A stretch of DNA of 64,000 nucleotides from Altererythrobacter xiamenensis (GTDB lineage: Bacteria > Pseudomonadota > Alphaproteobacteria > Sphingomonadales > Sphingomonadaceae). Shown here piece by piece: positions 18,515 to 27,443 of the stretch. Below the pieces are notes generated by a model, which worked only from the letters and a program-made list of their open reading frames with translations, did no database searches and was not told the origin of the DNA. The stretch spans positions 496,001 to 560,000 of the forward strand of contig NZ_FXWG01000001.1 of assembly GCF_900177715.1 (NCBI RefSeq). The letters are read 5' to 3'. The translations under genes and the position numbers were made by a program. Numbering within the stretch: the stretch's first letter is position 1; each line of letters starts with the position of its first letter.

Positions 18515-19907
18515 GGGCGTCTCCAACAAGATGTGGGGCGGGAGGTTCGCCGAAGGGCCTAGCGCGATCATGCGCGAAATCAATGCCTCGATTCCCTTCG
18601 ACAAGGCACTGTGGCGGCAGGATATCACCGCCAGCCGCGCCCATGCCGCAATGCTCGCCGCGCAGGGGATCATCACGGAAGAGGATGCGGCGACGATCGA
18701 CGGCGGGCTGGATCGGATCGCCGAAGAATACGAGCGCGATGGCGTGCCCGAGGACTGGGACCTCGAGGATATTCACATGACGACCGAGGCGCGGCTTGGC
18801 GCCCTGGTCGGACCCGCCGCCGGACGGCTCCACACCGCGCGCAGCCGCAACGACCAGGTCGCGACCGATTTCCGCATGTGGGTGCGCGATGCGATCGACC
18901 AGGCGATTGCCGGTCTGCACGCATTGCAGCATGCGTTGGTTGCGCGGGCAGAAGAGCACGCCGACAGCATCATGCCCGGCTTCACCCATTTGCAGACCGC
19001 GCAACCGGTCACGCTCGGCCATCACCTGCTCGCCTATTACGAGATGATTGCGCGCGACGTGTCCCGTTTTTCCGACGCGAGGGTGCGAATGAACGAAAGC
19101 CCGCTTGGCTCTGCCGCACTAGCGGGCACGGGCTTCCCGATCGACCGCGATGCAACCGCGAGTGCGCTTGGCTTCGACCGGCCGACCGCCAACAGCCTCG
19201 ATGCCGTATCCGACCGCGATTTCGCGCTCGATTACCTCATGGCGGCGAGCCAGTGCGCGCTGCACCTCTCGCGGCTTGCCGAGGAGATGATCATCTGGGC
19301 GAGCCAACCCTTCGGCTTCATCCGCATGCCCGATACGTTGAGCACCGGCAGCTCGATCATGCCGCAGAAGAAGAACCCCGATGCCGCCGAGCTGGTGCGC
19401 GGTCATGCCGGACGGGTGATCGGTTGCACCACCGCGCTGATGATCACGATGAAGGGCCTGCCGCTCGCCTATTCGAAGGACATGCAGGACGACAAGCCGC
19501 CGGTGTTCGAGGCTGCCAGCCTGCTCGGCCTTTCCATCGCGGCGATGACGGGCATGGTGGCCGACAGCACGTTCAACACGGACCGGATGCGGCAGGCAGC
19601 CGAGCTCGGCTATGCCACCGCAACCGACCTTGCCGACTGGCTGGTGCGCGAGGCGGACATCCCCTTCCGCGAGGCGCATCACATCACCGGCGCTGCCGTC
19701 AAACTGGCCGAGCAGCGCGGGGTCGCGCTCGACCAGCTCTCGCTCGATGACCTGACAGAGATCGACAGCCGGATCGGCGAGCGCGTGTTCGATGCGCTCT
19801 CGGTCGATGCCTCGGTCGCCTCGCGCGCATCCTATGGCGGAACCGCGCCCGAACAGGTAAGGGCGCAGGTCAAGCGCGCCAAGGCGCGGCTCGCGGAGAA
19901 AGATTGA
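18492..19907 (+). CDS. argH: Argininosuccinate lyase
   Basis: This enzyme cleaves argininosuccinate to arginine and fumarate, the last step of arginine synthesis. The fumarase-superfamily signature [12 protein letters not shown] is intact, as are [15 protein letters not shown] and [13 protein letters not shown]. With the GTG at 18492 the protein has 471 residues and begins (M)[18 protein letters not shown], a typical N-terminus; GAGG lies 8 nt upstream. The alternative is the ATG at 18531 (458 residues), which has no visible ribosome-binding site. The next gene starts at its stop codon (TGATG). Confidence 0.95.
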   Translation: MSDNRKDTGVSNKMWGGRFAEGPSAIMREINASIPFDKALWRQDITASRAHAAMLAAQGIITEEDAATIDGGLDRIAEEYERDGVPEDWDLEDIHMTTEARLGALVGPAAGRLHTARSRNDQVATDFRMWVRDAIDQAIAGLHALQHALVARAEEHADSIMPGFTHLQTAQPVTLGHHLLAYYEMIARDVSRFSDARVRMNESPLGSAALAGTGFPIDRDATASALGFDRPTANSLDAVSDRDFALDYLMAASQCALHLSRLAEEMIIWASQPFGFIRMPDTLSTGSSIMPQKKNPDAAELVRGHAGRVIGCTTALMITMKGLPLAYSKDMQDDKPPVFEAASLLGLSIAAMTGMVADSTFNTDRMRQAAELGYATATDLADWLVREADIPFREAHHITGAAVKLAEQRGVALDQLSLDDLTEIDSRIGERVFDALSVDASVASRASYGGTAPEQVRAQVKRAKARLAEKD

Positions 19908-20155
19908 TGCGTAGGCTCACCCAAACGATCCTTGGCCTCACGGCCTTTATGGCGCTTTCCGCCTGCGGGCAGCGTGCCGATCTCGAACCGCAGGCCGGGC
20001 AAAGCCTGCCACCGGCGGAATATGGCAGCCAGGCGCAGCCCACCGCCGAAGAACTGCTCGAACTGCCTACCCTCGCCGCGCCCGAACGCAGCGTCGAATT
20101 GCGCCGCCGCTCCGAAGAGCGCGAAGACGATCCCTTCGATCTGCCCCCCGAATAG
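19907..20155 (+). CDS. LptM-like small lipoprotein
   Basis: This 82-residue protein starts [20 protein letters not shown], a lipoprotein signal peptide with lipobox LSAC. After the cysteine comes GQRADLEPQAGQSLPP, similar to the CGQKGPL-x-LP start of LptM/YifL lipoproteins, which in E. coli help mature the LPS translocon LptD. The rest is disordered and acidic. In both E. coli and alphaproteobacteria such genes precede lysA or dapF, which supports the assignment. It begins at the argH stop (TGATG) and ends 15 bp before lysA. Confidence 0.7.
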   Translation: MRRLTQTILGLTAFMALSACGQRADLEPQAGQSLPPAEYGSQAQPTAEELLELPTLAAPERSVELRRRSEEREDDPFDLPPE

Positions 20156-20170
20156 GAATACCGACGCACA

Positions 20171-21433
20171 ATGGATCATTTCGCGCTTCGTGACGGCGTG
20201 CTTCATGCCGAGGACGTGCCGCTTCCGCGCATTGCGGAGGAGGTCGGGACGCCGGTCTATGTCTATTCGCGCGCCACGCTGGAACGCCATGCGCGTGTCT
20301 TTGCAGAGGGGCTGGCAGACGTCCCCGACAAGCTGATCGCATTCGCGGTCAAGTCCAACCCCAACCTTGCCGTGCTCAAGGTGCTGCAACGCGCAGGCTT
20401 TGGCGCCGACGTGGTCTCCGGCGGCGAGATGCGGCGCGCCCTGGCTGCTGGCATGGCGCCCGAAGCGATCGTCTTTTCGGGCGTCGGCAAGACGATGCAC
20501 GAGCTGTCCGAAGCACTCGATGCAGGGATCGGCCAGTTCAACATCGAATCGCGCGAAGAAGGCCGCGAGCTGGCCGAACTCGCCGCCGCCCGCGGACAAA
20601 GCGCTCCTGCCTGCCTGCGCATCAATCCCGATGTCGATGCGAAGACGCACGAGAAGATCTCGACCGGCAAGGCCGAGAACAAGTTCGGCATCCCGCTGAT
20701 CCATGCGCGCGACGTTTTCGCCGAACTGGCCGGTCTGGAGGGCCTCGATCTGCGCGGCGTGGCGGTGCACATCGGCAGCCAGCTGCTCGATCTCGAACCG
20801 CTCGAAACCGCCTTCGGCAAGGTGGGTGAACTGGTCGCGGACCTGCGCGAGGCGGGCCACACGATCACCCATGTCGATCTAGGCGGTGGTCTGGGCGTGC
20901 CGTACAAGGCGGGTGAAAACCCGCCCTCGCCCGCCGAATATGGCGCGATGGTCGCGCGCGTGACCAAGGATTGGGGCGTGCACCTGACCTTCGAACCCGG
21001 CCGCGTGATCGCGGGCAATGCCGGTGTGTTGCTGACCCGCGTGGTCAGGGTGAAGCGCGGCGGCAATGGCCCGCCCTTCGTCATCGTCGACGCCGCCATG
21101 AACGATCTCGCGCGGCCCGCGCTCTACGGCGCATGGCATGATTTCGAAGCGGTCGAACCCAGCGGGGAGCGCCTGACCGCGAACATCGTCGGCCCGATCT
21201 GCGAGACCGGCGATACCTTCGCGCGCGACCGTGAATGCGATGCGCTGAAATCGGGCGACCTCGCCGTGTTCCGGACCGCCGGGGCCTATGGCGCAACCAT
21301 GGCCTCGAGCTACAACTCGCGCGGTTTCGTCGCCGAAGTGCTGGTCGATGGCGATAAATATGCGGTGGTGGCAGACCGCATCGATGCAGGCGCGATCATG
21401 GATGCCGAGCGCGTGCCCGAATGGCTGGCATAG
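20171..21433 (+). CDS. lysA: Diaminopimelate decarboxylase
   Basis: This 420-residue PLP enzyme converts meso-diaminopimelate to lysine. The PLP lysine lies in FAVKSNPNLAVLK near residue 60. HIGSQLLDLEPL, VDLGGGLGVPY, EPGRVIAGNAGVLLTRV and GPICETGDTFARDR match the family. Length is normal. It ends overlapping the start of the siroheme synthase gene by 13 bp and is likely in one transcript with argH and the lipoprotein gene. Confidence 0.96.
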   Translation: MDHFALRDGVLHAEDVPLPRIAEEVGTPVYVYSRATLERHARVFAEGLADVPDKLIAFAVKSNPNLAVLKVLQRAGFGADVVSGGEMRRALAAGMAPEAIVFSGVGKTMHELSEALDAGIGQFNIESREEGRELAELAAARGQSAPACLRINPDVDAKTHEKISTGKAENKFGIPLIHARDVFAELAGLEGLDLRGVAVHIGSQLLDLEPLETAFGKVGELVADLREAGHTITHVDLGGGLGVPYKAGENPPSPAEYGAMVARVTKDWGVHLTFEPGRVIAGNAGVLLTRVVRVKRGGNGPPFVIVDAAMNDLARPALYGAWHDFEAVEPSGERLTANIVGPICETGDTFARDRECDALKSGDLAVFRTAGAYGATMASSYNSRGFVAEVLVDGDKYAVVADRIDAGAIMDAERVPEWLA

Positions 21434-22233
21434 GCTCGCTTCCGCTGTTCCACCAGATCCGCGGGCAGAAAGTGCTCGTGCTGGGGGAAGGCGAAGCGGC
21501 TGAGCCGAAACGCCGACTGGTCGAACGCGCCGGCGGTATCATCGAGGATGACATGCAGCGCGCGGTCGATGAGGGCGTGCGGATCGCCTTCGTCGCCTAT
21601 GACGATGCGCGCGCTTGCGAGAACGCCGCGATCAATCTGCGCTGCGCCGGAATGCTGGTGAACGTGGTCGACATGCCCGCGCTGTGCGACTTCACCACGC
21701 CGAGCATACTCGACCGCGATCCGGTGCTGATCGCGGTGGGCACCGGTGGTGCGTCGGCGGGGCTTGCCAAGCACGTCCGGTTGCGGCTCGAGCGCATCCT
21801 GCCAGAGACGCTGGGCGATCTTGCCAAGGCGCTTTTCGGCGCGCGCGACAGGTTGCGCGAACGCTTTCCGCAGGGTGCGGAGCGGCGCCGAGCACTCGAC
21901 GAAGCTCTGCGCGAAGGCGGCGCGCTCGATGCGCTCGATCCCGCATCTGCGGATCGCGTCGACGCATGGATGGAGGGAGCGGCAGCAGCGCGCCAAGCCA
22001 CGGGCAGACACGAGATTGCGTTGACCTCGACCGATCCCGAAATGCTCACCTTGCGCGATGCGCGCCTTCTCGGCGAGGCGGATACGATCCTGCTCGACGG
22101 CGACATTCCCGAAGCCATTCTGGCCCGCGCGCGCGCCGATGCCGTGAGGCTGCCCTATGGCGGAGTGACACATGACGAGACCGAAGCCGGTCTTACCGTC
22201 ATCATGCGCGCGCCACCTTCGACAAAGGCCTAG
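21421..22233 (+). CDS. Siroheme synthase N-terminal module (precorrin-2 dehydrogenase/ferrochelatase)
   Basis: This 270-residue protein matches the CysG N-terminal half. It has a Rossmann-type start (VLVLGEGEAAEPKRRLVERAGG), the NVVDMPALCDFTTPSILDRDPVLIAVGTGGASAGLAK stretch, and a dimerization domain. It should oxidise precorrin-2 with NAD and insert iron to make siroheme, the cofactor of the sulfite reductase encoded at 58908. The methyltransferase half is a separate gene at 57810. The C-terminal 80 residues (MLTLRDARLLGEADTILLDG) resemble the start of a methylase domain but are too short to be functional. Its stop shares the palindrome CTAG with the convergent pseudogene. Confidence 0.85.
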   Translation: MAGIGSLPLFHQIRGQKVLVLGEGEAAEPKRRLVERAGGIIEDDMQRAVDEGVRIAFVAYDDARACENAAINLRCAGMLVNVVDMPALCDFTTPSILDRDPVLIAVGTGGASAGLAKHVRLRLERILPETLGDLAKALFGARDRLRERFPQGAERRRALDEALREGGALDALDPASADRVDAWMEGAAAARQATGRHEIALTSTDPEMLTLRDARLLGEADTILLDGDIPEAILARARADAVRLPYGGVTHDETEAGLTVIMRAPPSTKA

Positions 22234-23203
22234 GCCGCAGCCACCAGCGGAGCTTCGATCAGGGCGAAATAGCGCGACATGGGATCGCGCGATTTGGCGC
22301 TGAGCGAGATGAATGCGCGGCGCTTGTCACTGGGATCGTCGATCCGTTCGAACAAGCCGTTTTCGGTCATCTGGCGCACCCAGCGCAGCGCGGTCGTCGG
22401 CGGAACGCCAGAGGCGATGCACAGCGACGTGACCGAGACCCGCACGCCTTCGCCATGCGCCGCCGTCAGGTCGAGAAGCATGTCCCACGCCGGATCGGCG
22501 AAAAGCTCCGCATCGAAGAACTTCGAGCGCGCCTGACGCTCGGTAATGATCCGCCGTACGTGGCTCGGACTGGGAAAGCGCAGTTCCTTCGCGCTGCTAT
22601 CGTCTTGCGAGAAACCCGAGAACACCGAACGCTCTCCTGCGCCCGCTGCACCGCCTCCGGACTGTCCGGCCATCGCCTGTGGGTTGTTCGAAAGGCCTCG
22701 ATCTTCTGCGCGATGGCATCGACCTGTTCGGACAGGCGGAGCAGCGCCAGGCGATCGGCCTCCGACAATTCGCGAACCTTGCCGCCCGATATGCTTCCGA
22801 GCGTCCGGCCCACCGCGACCACACGTTCGGAGCGTTACGCATCGACAAGGATCTGCGGCGCGGACTGGTCGAAACAGGCGAACACCTCGTCCAGAGCATC
22901 GAGCGAGGTCGTGACGATCAGCTGCGCACCGCTCCGGGCGATCCGCATGTCGAGCCGCGAGAGCGCGGCACACAGCTTGACGTCGACCGATACGCAATCG
23001 AGCAGGACGACATCGCCGAGGCTCTTCGCTTCCCCTTCGAGCAGTTCCTGCAAGGGGGCGCTGCGCAGCACGCGAAAGCCGGCCGCTTCCATGTCCTCGG
23101 CCATTTCGTGGCGCACGCCAGCGCGGTCGGCAAAGATCGCGACACCTGCCCGAAGTCCCGCCGCATCCTCGGCGGAATGATAGGATAAGTCGTTATCGCT
23201 CAT
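22230..23203 (-). pseudogene. MarR-like winged-helix regulator broken by a stop codon and a frameshift
   Basis: The start at 23203 (MSDNDLSYHSAED) has GGAGG upstream. The frame reads through an N-terminal response-regulator-like domain to a TAA at 22835-22837. The same frame then continues with VVAVGRTLGSISGGKVRELSEADRLALLRL. Near 22693 the coding sense shifts to another frame, running to a C-terminal MarR-type winged helix (ERQARSKFFDAELFADP, VSVTSLCIASGVPPTTALRW, RIDDPSDKRRAFISLS). Inserting one C near GCCTTTC would join the second and third parts. Intact relatives of about 320 residues with this domain order are common in sphingomonads. Either the gene is dead or the assembly has errors here. 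Confidence 0.75.
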
Positions 23204-23287
23204 CGAATCGCCTCCATGTTCTATGGAAACGTAAGTAGAACAAACAGGGTTCATGTCAAGAAAAGCGTTGTGAGATCAGCGCTCTGG

Positions 23288-23884
23288 CTATTGCCGTATC
23301 ACGATGGGCGTGCCGTTGGGCACAAGCCGCCACAACTCCTCGATCTCGTGGTTGGCGAGCGCGATGCAGCCATCGGTCCAGTCGCCACGCATCCGCAAAT
23401 CGCTGGCAAGACCGTTGGGCTGACCGTGGATGAAGATGTCCCCACCGGGCGAACGGCCATAGCTCGCGGCGAAGGCCCGATCCGAACGATTGGGATAGGA
23501 TATACCGAGGCTGAGGTAATAGGAGCTCTGCGGATTGCGCCGGTCGATGGTGTAGCGCCCTTCCGGCGTGCGCTCGTCCCCTTCGAATCGCTTGTGCCCG
23601 AGGGGCGCGTCACCGAACTGTATCCCGCGATAGGCACGGATCGCCTTGCCATCCGAATAGGCGACGAGGATGCGATCCGATTTGTCGACCAGCACGAAGT
23701 CGGCAAAGGCCGGTCCGCCCGGTCGCCTGATTTCGCGCGAGGCACCGCGCCGCTGGTAGTCGGCGCTGGCATAGGCGCTCTCGGCGGGGGCGAGACCCGC
23801 ATCGCCGGACACCGTTTCGGCCCCCTGCTGGTCTGCCGCGCAGCCGAACAGTACGAGCATCGGCAAGAGCACTTCGATACGCAT
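23288..23884 (-). CDS. L,D-transpeptidase (YkuD domain) lipoprotein
   Basis: This 198-residue protein has an N-terminal lipoprotein signal (MRIEVLLPMLVLFGCAADQ) and a YkuD domain. The catalytic region reads DIFIHGQPNG and then DWTDGCIALANHEIEEL, holding the active His and Cys. Members cross-link peptidoglycan by 3-3 bonds, attach proteins to it, or cut such links. The substrate side is the periplasm. The domain is of the YafK-like short form. It lies between purA and the pseudogene on the same strand. Confidence 0.87.
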   Translation of the reverse strand: MRIEVLLPMLVLFGCAADQQGAETVSGDAGLAPAESAYASADYQRRGASREIRRPGGPAFADFVLVDKSDRILVAYSDGKAIRAYRGIQFGDAPLGHKRFEGDERTPEGRYTIDRRNPQSSYYLSLGISYPNRSDRAFAASYGRSPGGDIFIHGQPNGLASDLRMRGDWTDGCIALANHEIEELWRLVPNGTPIVIRQ

Positions 23885-23934
23885 GGGCGAGGAAGCTATC
23901 GCGCGATGCGTCGCGGCGCAATCCGCAGCGATGC

Positions 23935-25224
23935 CTAGTCCATGAATGGGTCAGTTACGAGGATCGTATCGTCGCGCTCAGGGCTGGTCGAGACCAGCGC
24001 GACAGGCGTTTCGATCAGCTCCTGAACGCGCTGGATATACTTGATCGCATTGGCGGGAAGCTCGGCCCAGCTGCGCGCACCCGCAGTGCTTTGCGACCAG
24101 CCTTCCATTTCCTCGTAGATCGGTTCGACCGCGGCCTGGTCGGCGGCATGAGCAGGATAGTAATCCATGATCTTGCCGCGCAGGCGATAGCCGGTGCAGA
24201 TCTTCACCGTCTCCAGGCCGTCGAGCACGTCGATCTTCGTCAGCGCGATGCCGGTCACGCCCGAAATCGCACAGCTCTGGCGCACGATCACCGCATCGAA
24301 CCAGCCGACCCGGCGCTGACGCCCGGTGACGGTGCCGAATTCGTGTCCGCGCTCGCCCAGACGCTGGCCAACCTCGTCATCGAGCTCGGTCGGGAAAGGG
24401 CCGCTGCCGACGCGGGTGGTGTAGGCCTTGACGATGCCGAGAACGAAGCCGGTAGCATTGGGGCCGAGGCCGCTTCCGCTCGCCGCAGTCCCGCTCACCG
24501 TGTTCGAGCTGGTTACGAAGGGATAGGTGCCGTGATCGATGTCGAGCAGCACGCCTTGCGCGCCTTCGAACAGGATGCGCGCGCCGGCCTTGCGCACCTT
24601 CTTGAGGCGCTTCCACACCGGCTGGGCAAAACGCAGGACGGAGGGCGCGATTTCGCGCAGTTCGGCGAGCAACGCCTCGCGATCGACCGGCGGCTGGTCG
24701 AAACCGGCACGCAGCGCGTCATGGTGCGCGCAAAGGCGGTCGAGCTGCGGTTCCAGATCATCGAGATGCGCAAGATCGCAGACGCGGATCGCGCGGCGGC
24801 CGACCTTGTCCTCGTAAGCCGGGCCGATCCCGCGACCGGTGGTGCCGATCTTGCCCGACCCTGCCGCGGTTTCGCGCAGGCCATCGAGGTCGCGGTGGAT
24901 CGGCAGGATCAGCGGGCAGTTGTCGGCAATCGCGAAATTGTCTTCGTGGATAATGACGCCCTGGCTTTCGAGCTTTTCGATTTCCGACTTCAGATGCCAG
25001 GGGTCGAGCACAACGCCATTGCCGATGATCGACAGCGTGCCGGTGACGATACCCGAAGGCAGCAGCGAGAGCTTGTAGGTGGTGTCGCCGACGACCAGCG
25101 TGTGCCCGGCATTGTGGCCGCCCTGGAAACGGACGACGGCATCGGCGCGGCTGGCGAGCCAGTCGACGATCTTGCCCTTGCCCTCATCGCCCCACTGGGC
25201 GCCGATTACGGTTACGTTGGCCAT
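23935..25224 (-). CDS. purA: Adenylosuccinate synthetase
   Basis: This 429-residue enzyme makes adenylosuccinate from IMP, aspartate and GTP in AMP synthesis. The GTP/IMP site reads [17 protein letters not shown], and [11 protein letters not shown] and [14 protein letters not shown] match. The C-terminal part has [20 protein letters not shown] promoter candidate (TTGACT at 25352-25357 read on the minus strand, 18-nt spacer, TAACCC) lies about 130 bp upstream. It sits with hisZ and serA/serC in a biosynthesis cluster, separated by the AI-2E-type permease and an aldo/keto reductase. Confidence 0.97.
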   Translation of the reverse strand: MANVTVIGAQWGDEGKGKIVDWLASRADAVVRFQGGHNAGHTLVVGDTTYKLSLLPSGIVTGTLSIIGNGVVLDPWHLKSEIEKLESQGVIIHEDNFAIADNCPLILPIHRDLDGLRETAAGSGKIGTTGRGIGPAYEDKVGRRAIRVCDLAHLDDLEPQLDRLCAHHDALRAGFDQPPVDREALLAELREIAPSVLRFAQPVWKRLKKVRKAGARILFEGAQGVLLDIDHGTYPFVTSSNTVSGTAASGSGLGPNATGFVLGIVKAYTTRVGSGPFPTELDDEVGQRLGERGHEFGTVTGRQRRVGWFDAVIVRQSCAISGVTGIALTKIDVLDGLETVKICTGYRLRGKIMDYYPAHAADQAAVEPIYEEMEGWSQSTAGARSWAELPANAIKYIQRVQELIETPVALVSTSPERDDTILVTDPFMD

Positions 25225-25327
25225 GCTTACACCTTACCCCCTGCCCGGGGGATCCTCATGGTCCTTCGACAGGACTCGACCGTGGGATTTGGATGAAGGG
25301 ACGAGATGCGTCCCGAATGCGCCGCGC

Positions 25328-25357
25328 GGGTTAGGGCTTGGCATGGGGGCGAGTCAA
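25328..25357 (-). promoter_or_regulatory. Candidate purA promoter
   Basis: On the minus strand TTGACT (25357-25352), an 18-nt spacer and TAACCC (25333-25328) lie about 105-130 bp upstream of purA. This resembles the housekeeping promoter pattern of sphingomonads. Confidence 0.35.
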
Positions 25358-25413
25358 GCATGTCCCCCGTTCCTTTCTGAATCCAGCGCAATCAACGCAA
25401 CTTCTCAAGGCTG

Positions 25414-26364
25414 CTAGCGATCCTCGCCGGGTATCGGCGTTGGTGTATCCAGCGCCTCCTGCACGTAGAGCTTCTTGATGAGGACGTAGAAGACCACCGT
25501 CAGGGGCGCAGCCATGAGCACGCCGACCACGCCGAAAATATAAGTAAAGATCAGCAAGGAGAACAACAGGATAGCGGGCGGAAGCTCGACTGCGTGTTGC
25601 TGGATAATGGGCGTGATCAGATTCCCCTCGGTCTGCTGGATCACCAGATAGAGACCGGCGGCAAGCAGAGCATGCGTCGGGCTGACCAGCAAGGCCAATA
25701 GAATGCCCGGGACCGCCGCCAGTATCGGTCCGAAGAACGGAATGATCTCCAGCAGGCCGGCAAGCAGACCAAGCGCCAGGAAGGATGGGACGCCGATCAA
25801 CCACAGCCCGATCCCGACGAGCAGCCCCACGCCGATCATTGCAACCAGGCGGCCCTTGAACCACAGCCGCAGGGCTGTCTCCATGTCGTCGAGCGTGGCC
25901 GCTGCGACGTTTCGCCGTGCGGCGGGTACGAGCTTGATCAATCCGGTCCGATAGAGTTTGGGCCGCGCTGCCAGAAAGATGCTGCCGACCACGACCACGA
26001 TGAAATCGGTGAGGCCATTGCCGATGGACATGAGCATGCCGCCAAGGCTGCCTCCTTCGGCAAACGCCCCTGTCAGGCGTTCGACCTGCTGGTCGACCCA
26101 TCCGCCCACGCCGAATTCGCGGGCCGTGGAGCGAAGCTGGTCCAGCGCGTCGGGCAGTACCGCCGCTATCGATTCGGCCTGTTCGGCAATCTCCGATCCG
26201 AACAGATAAAGCATGCCCGCTGTAAAGGCGACCACAGCGCCGACGGTTATGGCGAGCCCGACGCTCTGAGGTACATGGGCGCGATCATGCAGCCAGCGGG
26301 CCGCTGCGTGCCACAAGACGCCGAGCAGGACCGCGCCGAATACAAGCACGAGGATATAGCGCAT
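25414..26364 (-). CDS. AI-2E family transporter; N-terminus probably extends upstream of the first normal start codon
   Basis: The annotated frame (316 residues) has several transmembrane segments and the family pattern NGLTDFIVVVVGSIFLAA, LWFKGRLVAMIGVGLLVGIGLWLIGVPSFLALGLLAGLLEIIPFFGP and GNLITPIIQQHAVELPPAILL. Such proteins export small molecules; the AI-2 role is known for only a few. The sequence upstream of the ATG at 26364, in the same frame, reads QKSDGWFVRRLILAILVIGI, a typical first helix of the family. It is closed by a TGA 117 bp upstream of that ATG and contains no ATG, GTG or TTG. An AGGAG at 26464-26468 precedes two ATC codons (26455-26460). The true start is therefore uncertain. 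Confidence 0.8.
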   Translation of the reverse strand: MRYILVLVFGAVLLGVLWHAAARWLHDRAHVPQSVGLAITVGAVVAFTAGMLYLFGSEIAEQAESIAAVLPDALDQLRSTAREFGVGGWVDQQVERLTGAFAEGGSLGGMLMSIGNGLTDFIVVVVGSIFLAARPKLYRTGLIKLVPAARRNVAAATLDDMETALRLWFKGRLVAMIGVGLLVGIGLWLIGVPSFLALGLLAGLLEIIPFFGPILAAVPGILLALLVSPTHALLAAGLYLVIQQTEGNLITPIIQQHAVELPPAILLFSLLIFTYIFGVVGVLMAAPLTVVFYVLIKKLYVQEALDTPTPIPGEDR

Positions 26365-26601
26365 TTCCCAGAGAAGCAGGGCGATACCAATGACGAGTAT
26401 CGCCAGGATCAGTCGCCGGACAAACCAGCCATCGCTCTTTTGAGCTTGCTCCTCGATGATGCTCTCCTGCTGCTTGCTGGTAATCCAACGCAGTAGCGCG
26501 CGATTGGTTCACGCTCGGTAGGCAAGCTGTTGTTTGCAAGGTCGACACGCAATTCGGAAACATATGCGGCGCCGCACCATTGATGGGGCAAAGGAGACTT
26601 C

Positions 26602-27423
26602 ATGACTACTCAACCTACACTCGCCCTCAACGATGGCCGCCAGATTCCCCAGCTCGGTTTCGGAACCTGGGAGATTGCCCCGGAGGATGCCGAGGAAGCC
26701 GTGCACCACGCGGTCAAGGTCGGCTACTGGCTGGTCGATACCGCCGCGATCTACCGCAACGAGGAAGAGGTCGGCAAAGGGATCGGCGACTGGTCCGATA
26801 TCTTCCTGCAGACCAAGATCTGGAACGCGAGCCAGGGCTATGACCGCACGCTGAAGGCTGCCGACAAGTGCCTCTCGCGCCTTGGCCGCGAGCATGTCGA
26901 CATGCTGCTGATCCACTGGCCCTGCCCCGACAAGGGCCTGTTCGTCGACACCTGGAAAGCGCTGATCGAACTGCGCCGCCAAGGCAAGGCGAAGTCGATC
27001 GGCGTATCCAATTTCCGCGAGAAAGACCTGAAGCGCATCGTTGGCGAAACCGGCGTCACGCCCGCGCTGAACCAGATCGAACTCCACCCCTCGTTCCAGC
27101 AGCGCGACATGCGCCGCGTGCACGAGGAGATGGGCATTCTCACGCAAAGCTGGTCGCCGCTCGGCCAGGGCAATGCCTTCGGCAACGACACGATTGCCGC
27201 AATCGCGCAGGAAACCGGCCAGTCGGCGCCGGCCGTCGTCATTCGCTGGCACATCCAGCATGGCTTCAGCACGCTGCCACGCTCGACCAATCCCGATCAC
27301 ATCAAGGACAATTTCTCCGCCTTGTCGTTCGAACTGTCGGACGAGCAGATGGCGCGGATCGATGCGCTCGACAGCAAGGATGGCCGGATGGGTCCGAACC
27401 CCTCGAACTTTCAGGACATGTAG
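26602..27423 (+). CDS. Aldo/keto reductase
   Basis: This 273-residue NADPH-dependent oxidoreductase is a TIM barrel. The catalytic tetrad is visible: Asp and Tyr in LVDTAAIYRNEEEVG, Lys in LQTKIWNASQGYD and His in LLIHWPCPDKG. The cofactor segment near the C-terminus reads GFSTLPRSTNPDHIKDN. It resembles the 2,5-diketo-gluconate reductase subgroup. Substrate is unknown. The gene is convergent with hisZ, 20 bp apart. Confidence 0.92.
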   Translation: MTTQPTLALNDGRQIPQLGFGTWEIAPEDAEEAVHHAVKVGYWLVDTAAIYRNEEEVGKGIGDWSDIFLQTKIWNASQGYDRTLKAADKCLSRLGREHVDMLLIHWPCPDKGLFVDTWKALIELRRQGKAKSIGVSNFREKDLKRIVGETGVTPALNQIELHPSFQQRDMRRVHEEMGILTQSWSPLGQGNAFGNDTIAAIAQETGQSAPAVVIRWHIQHGFSTLPRSTNPDHIKDNFSALSFELSDEQMARIDALDSKDGRMGPNPSNFQDM

Positions 27424-27438
27424 GCCGGGAAATCCGGC
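27424..27438. terminator. Short hairpin between convergent genes
   Basis: GCCGG (27424-27428) and CCGGC (27434-27438) with a 5-nt loop lie right after the aldo/keto reductase stop, between it and hisZ. The stem is short and there is no T-run. Confidence 0.3.
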
Positions 27439-27443
27439 AGCGC

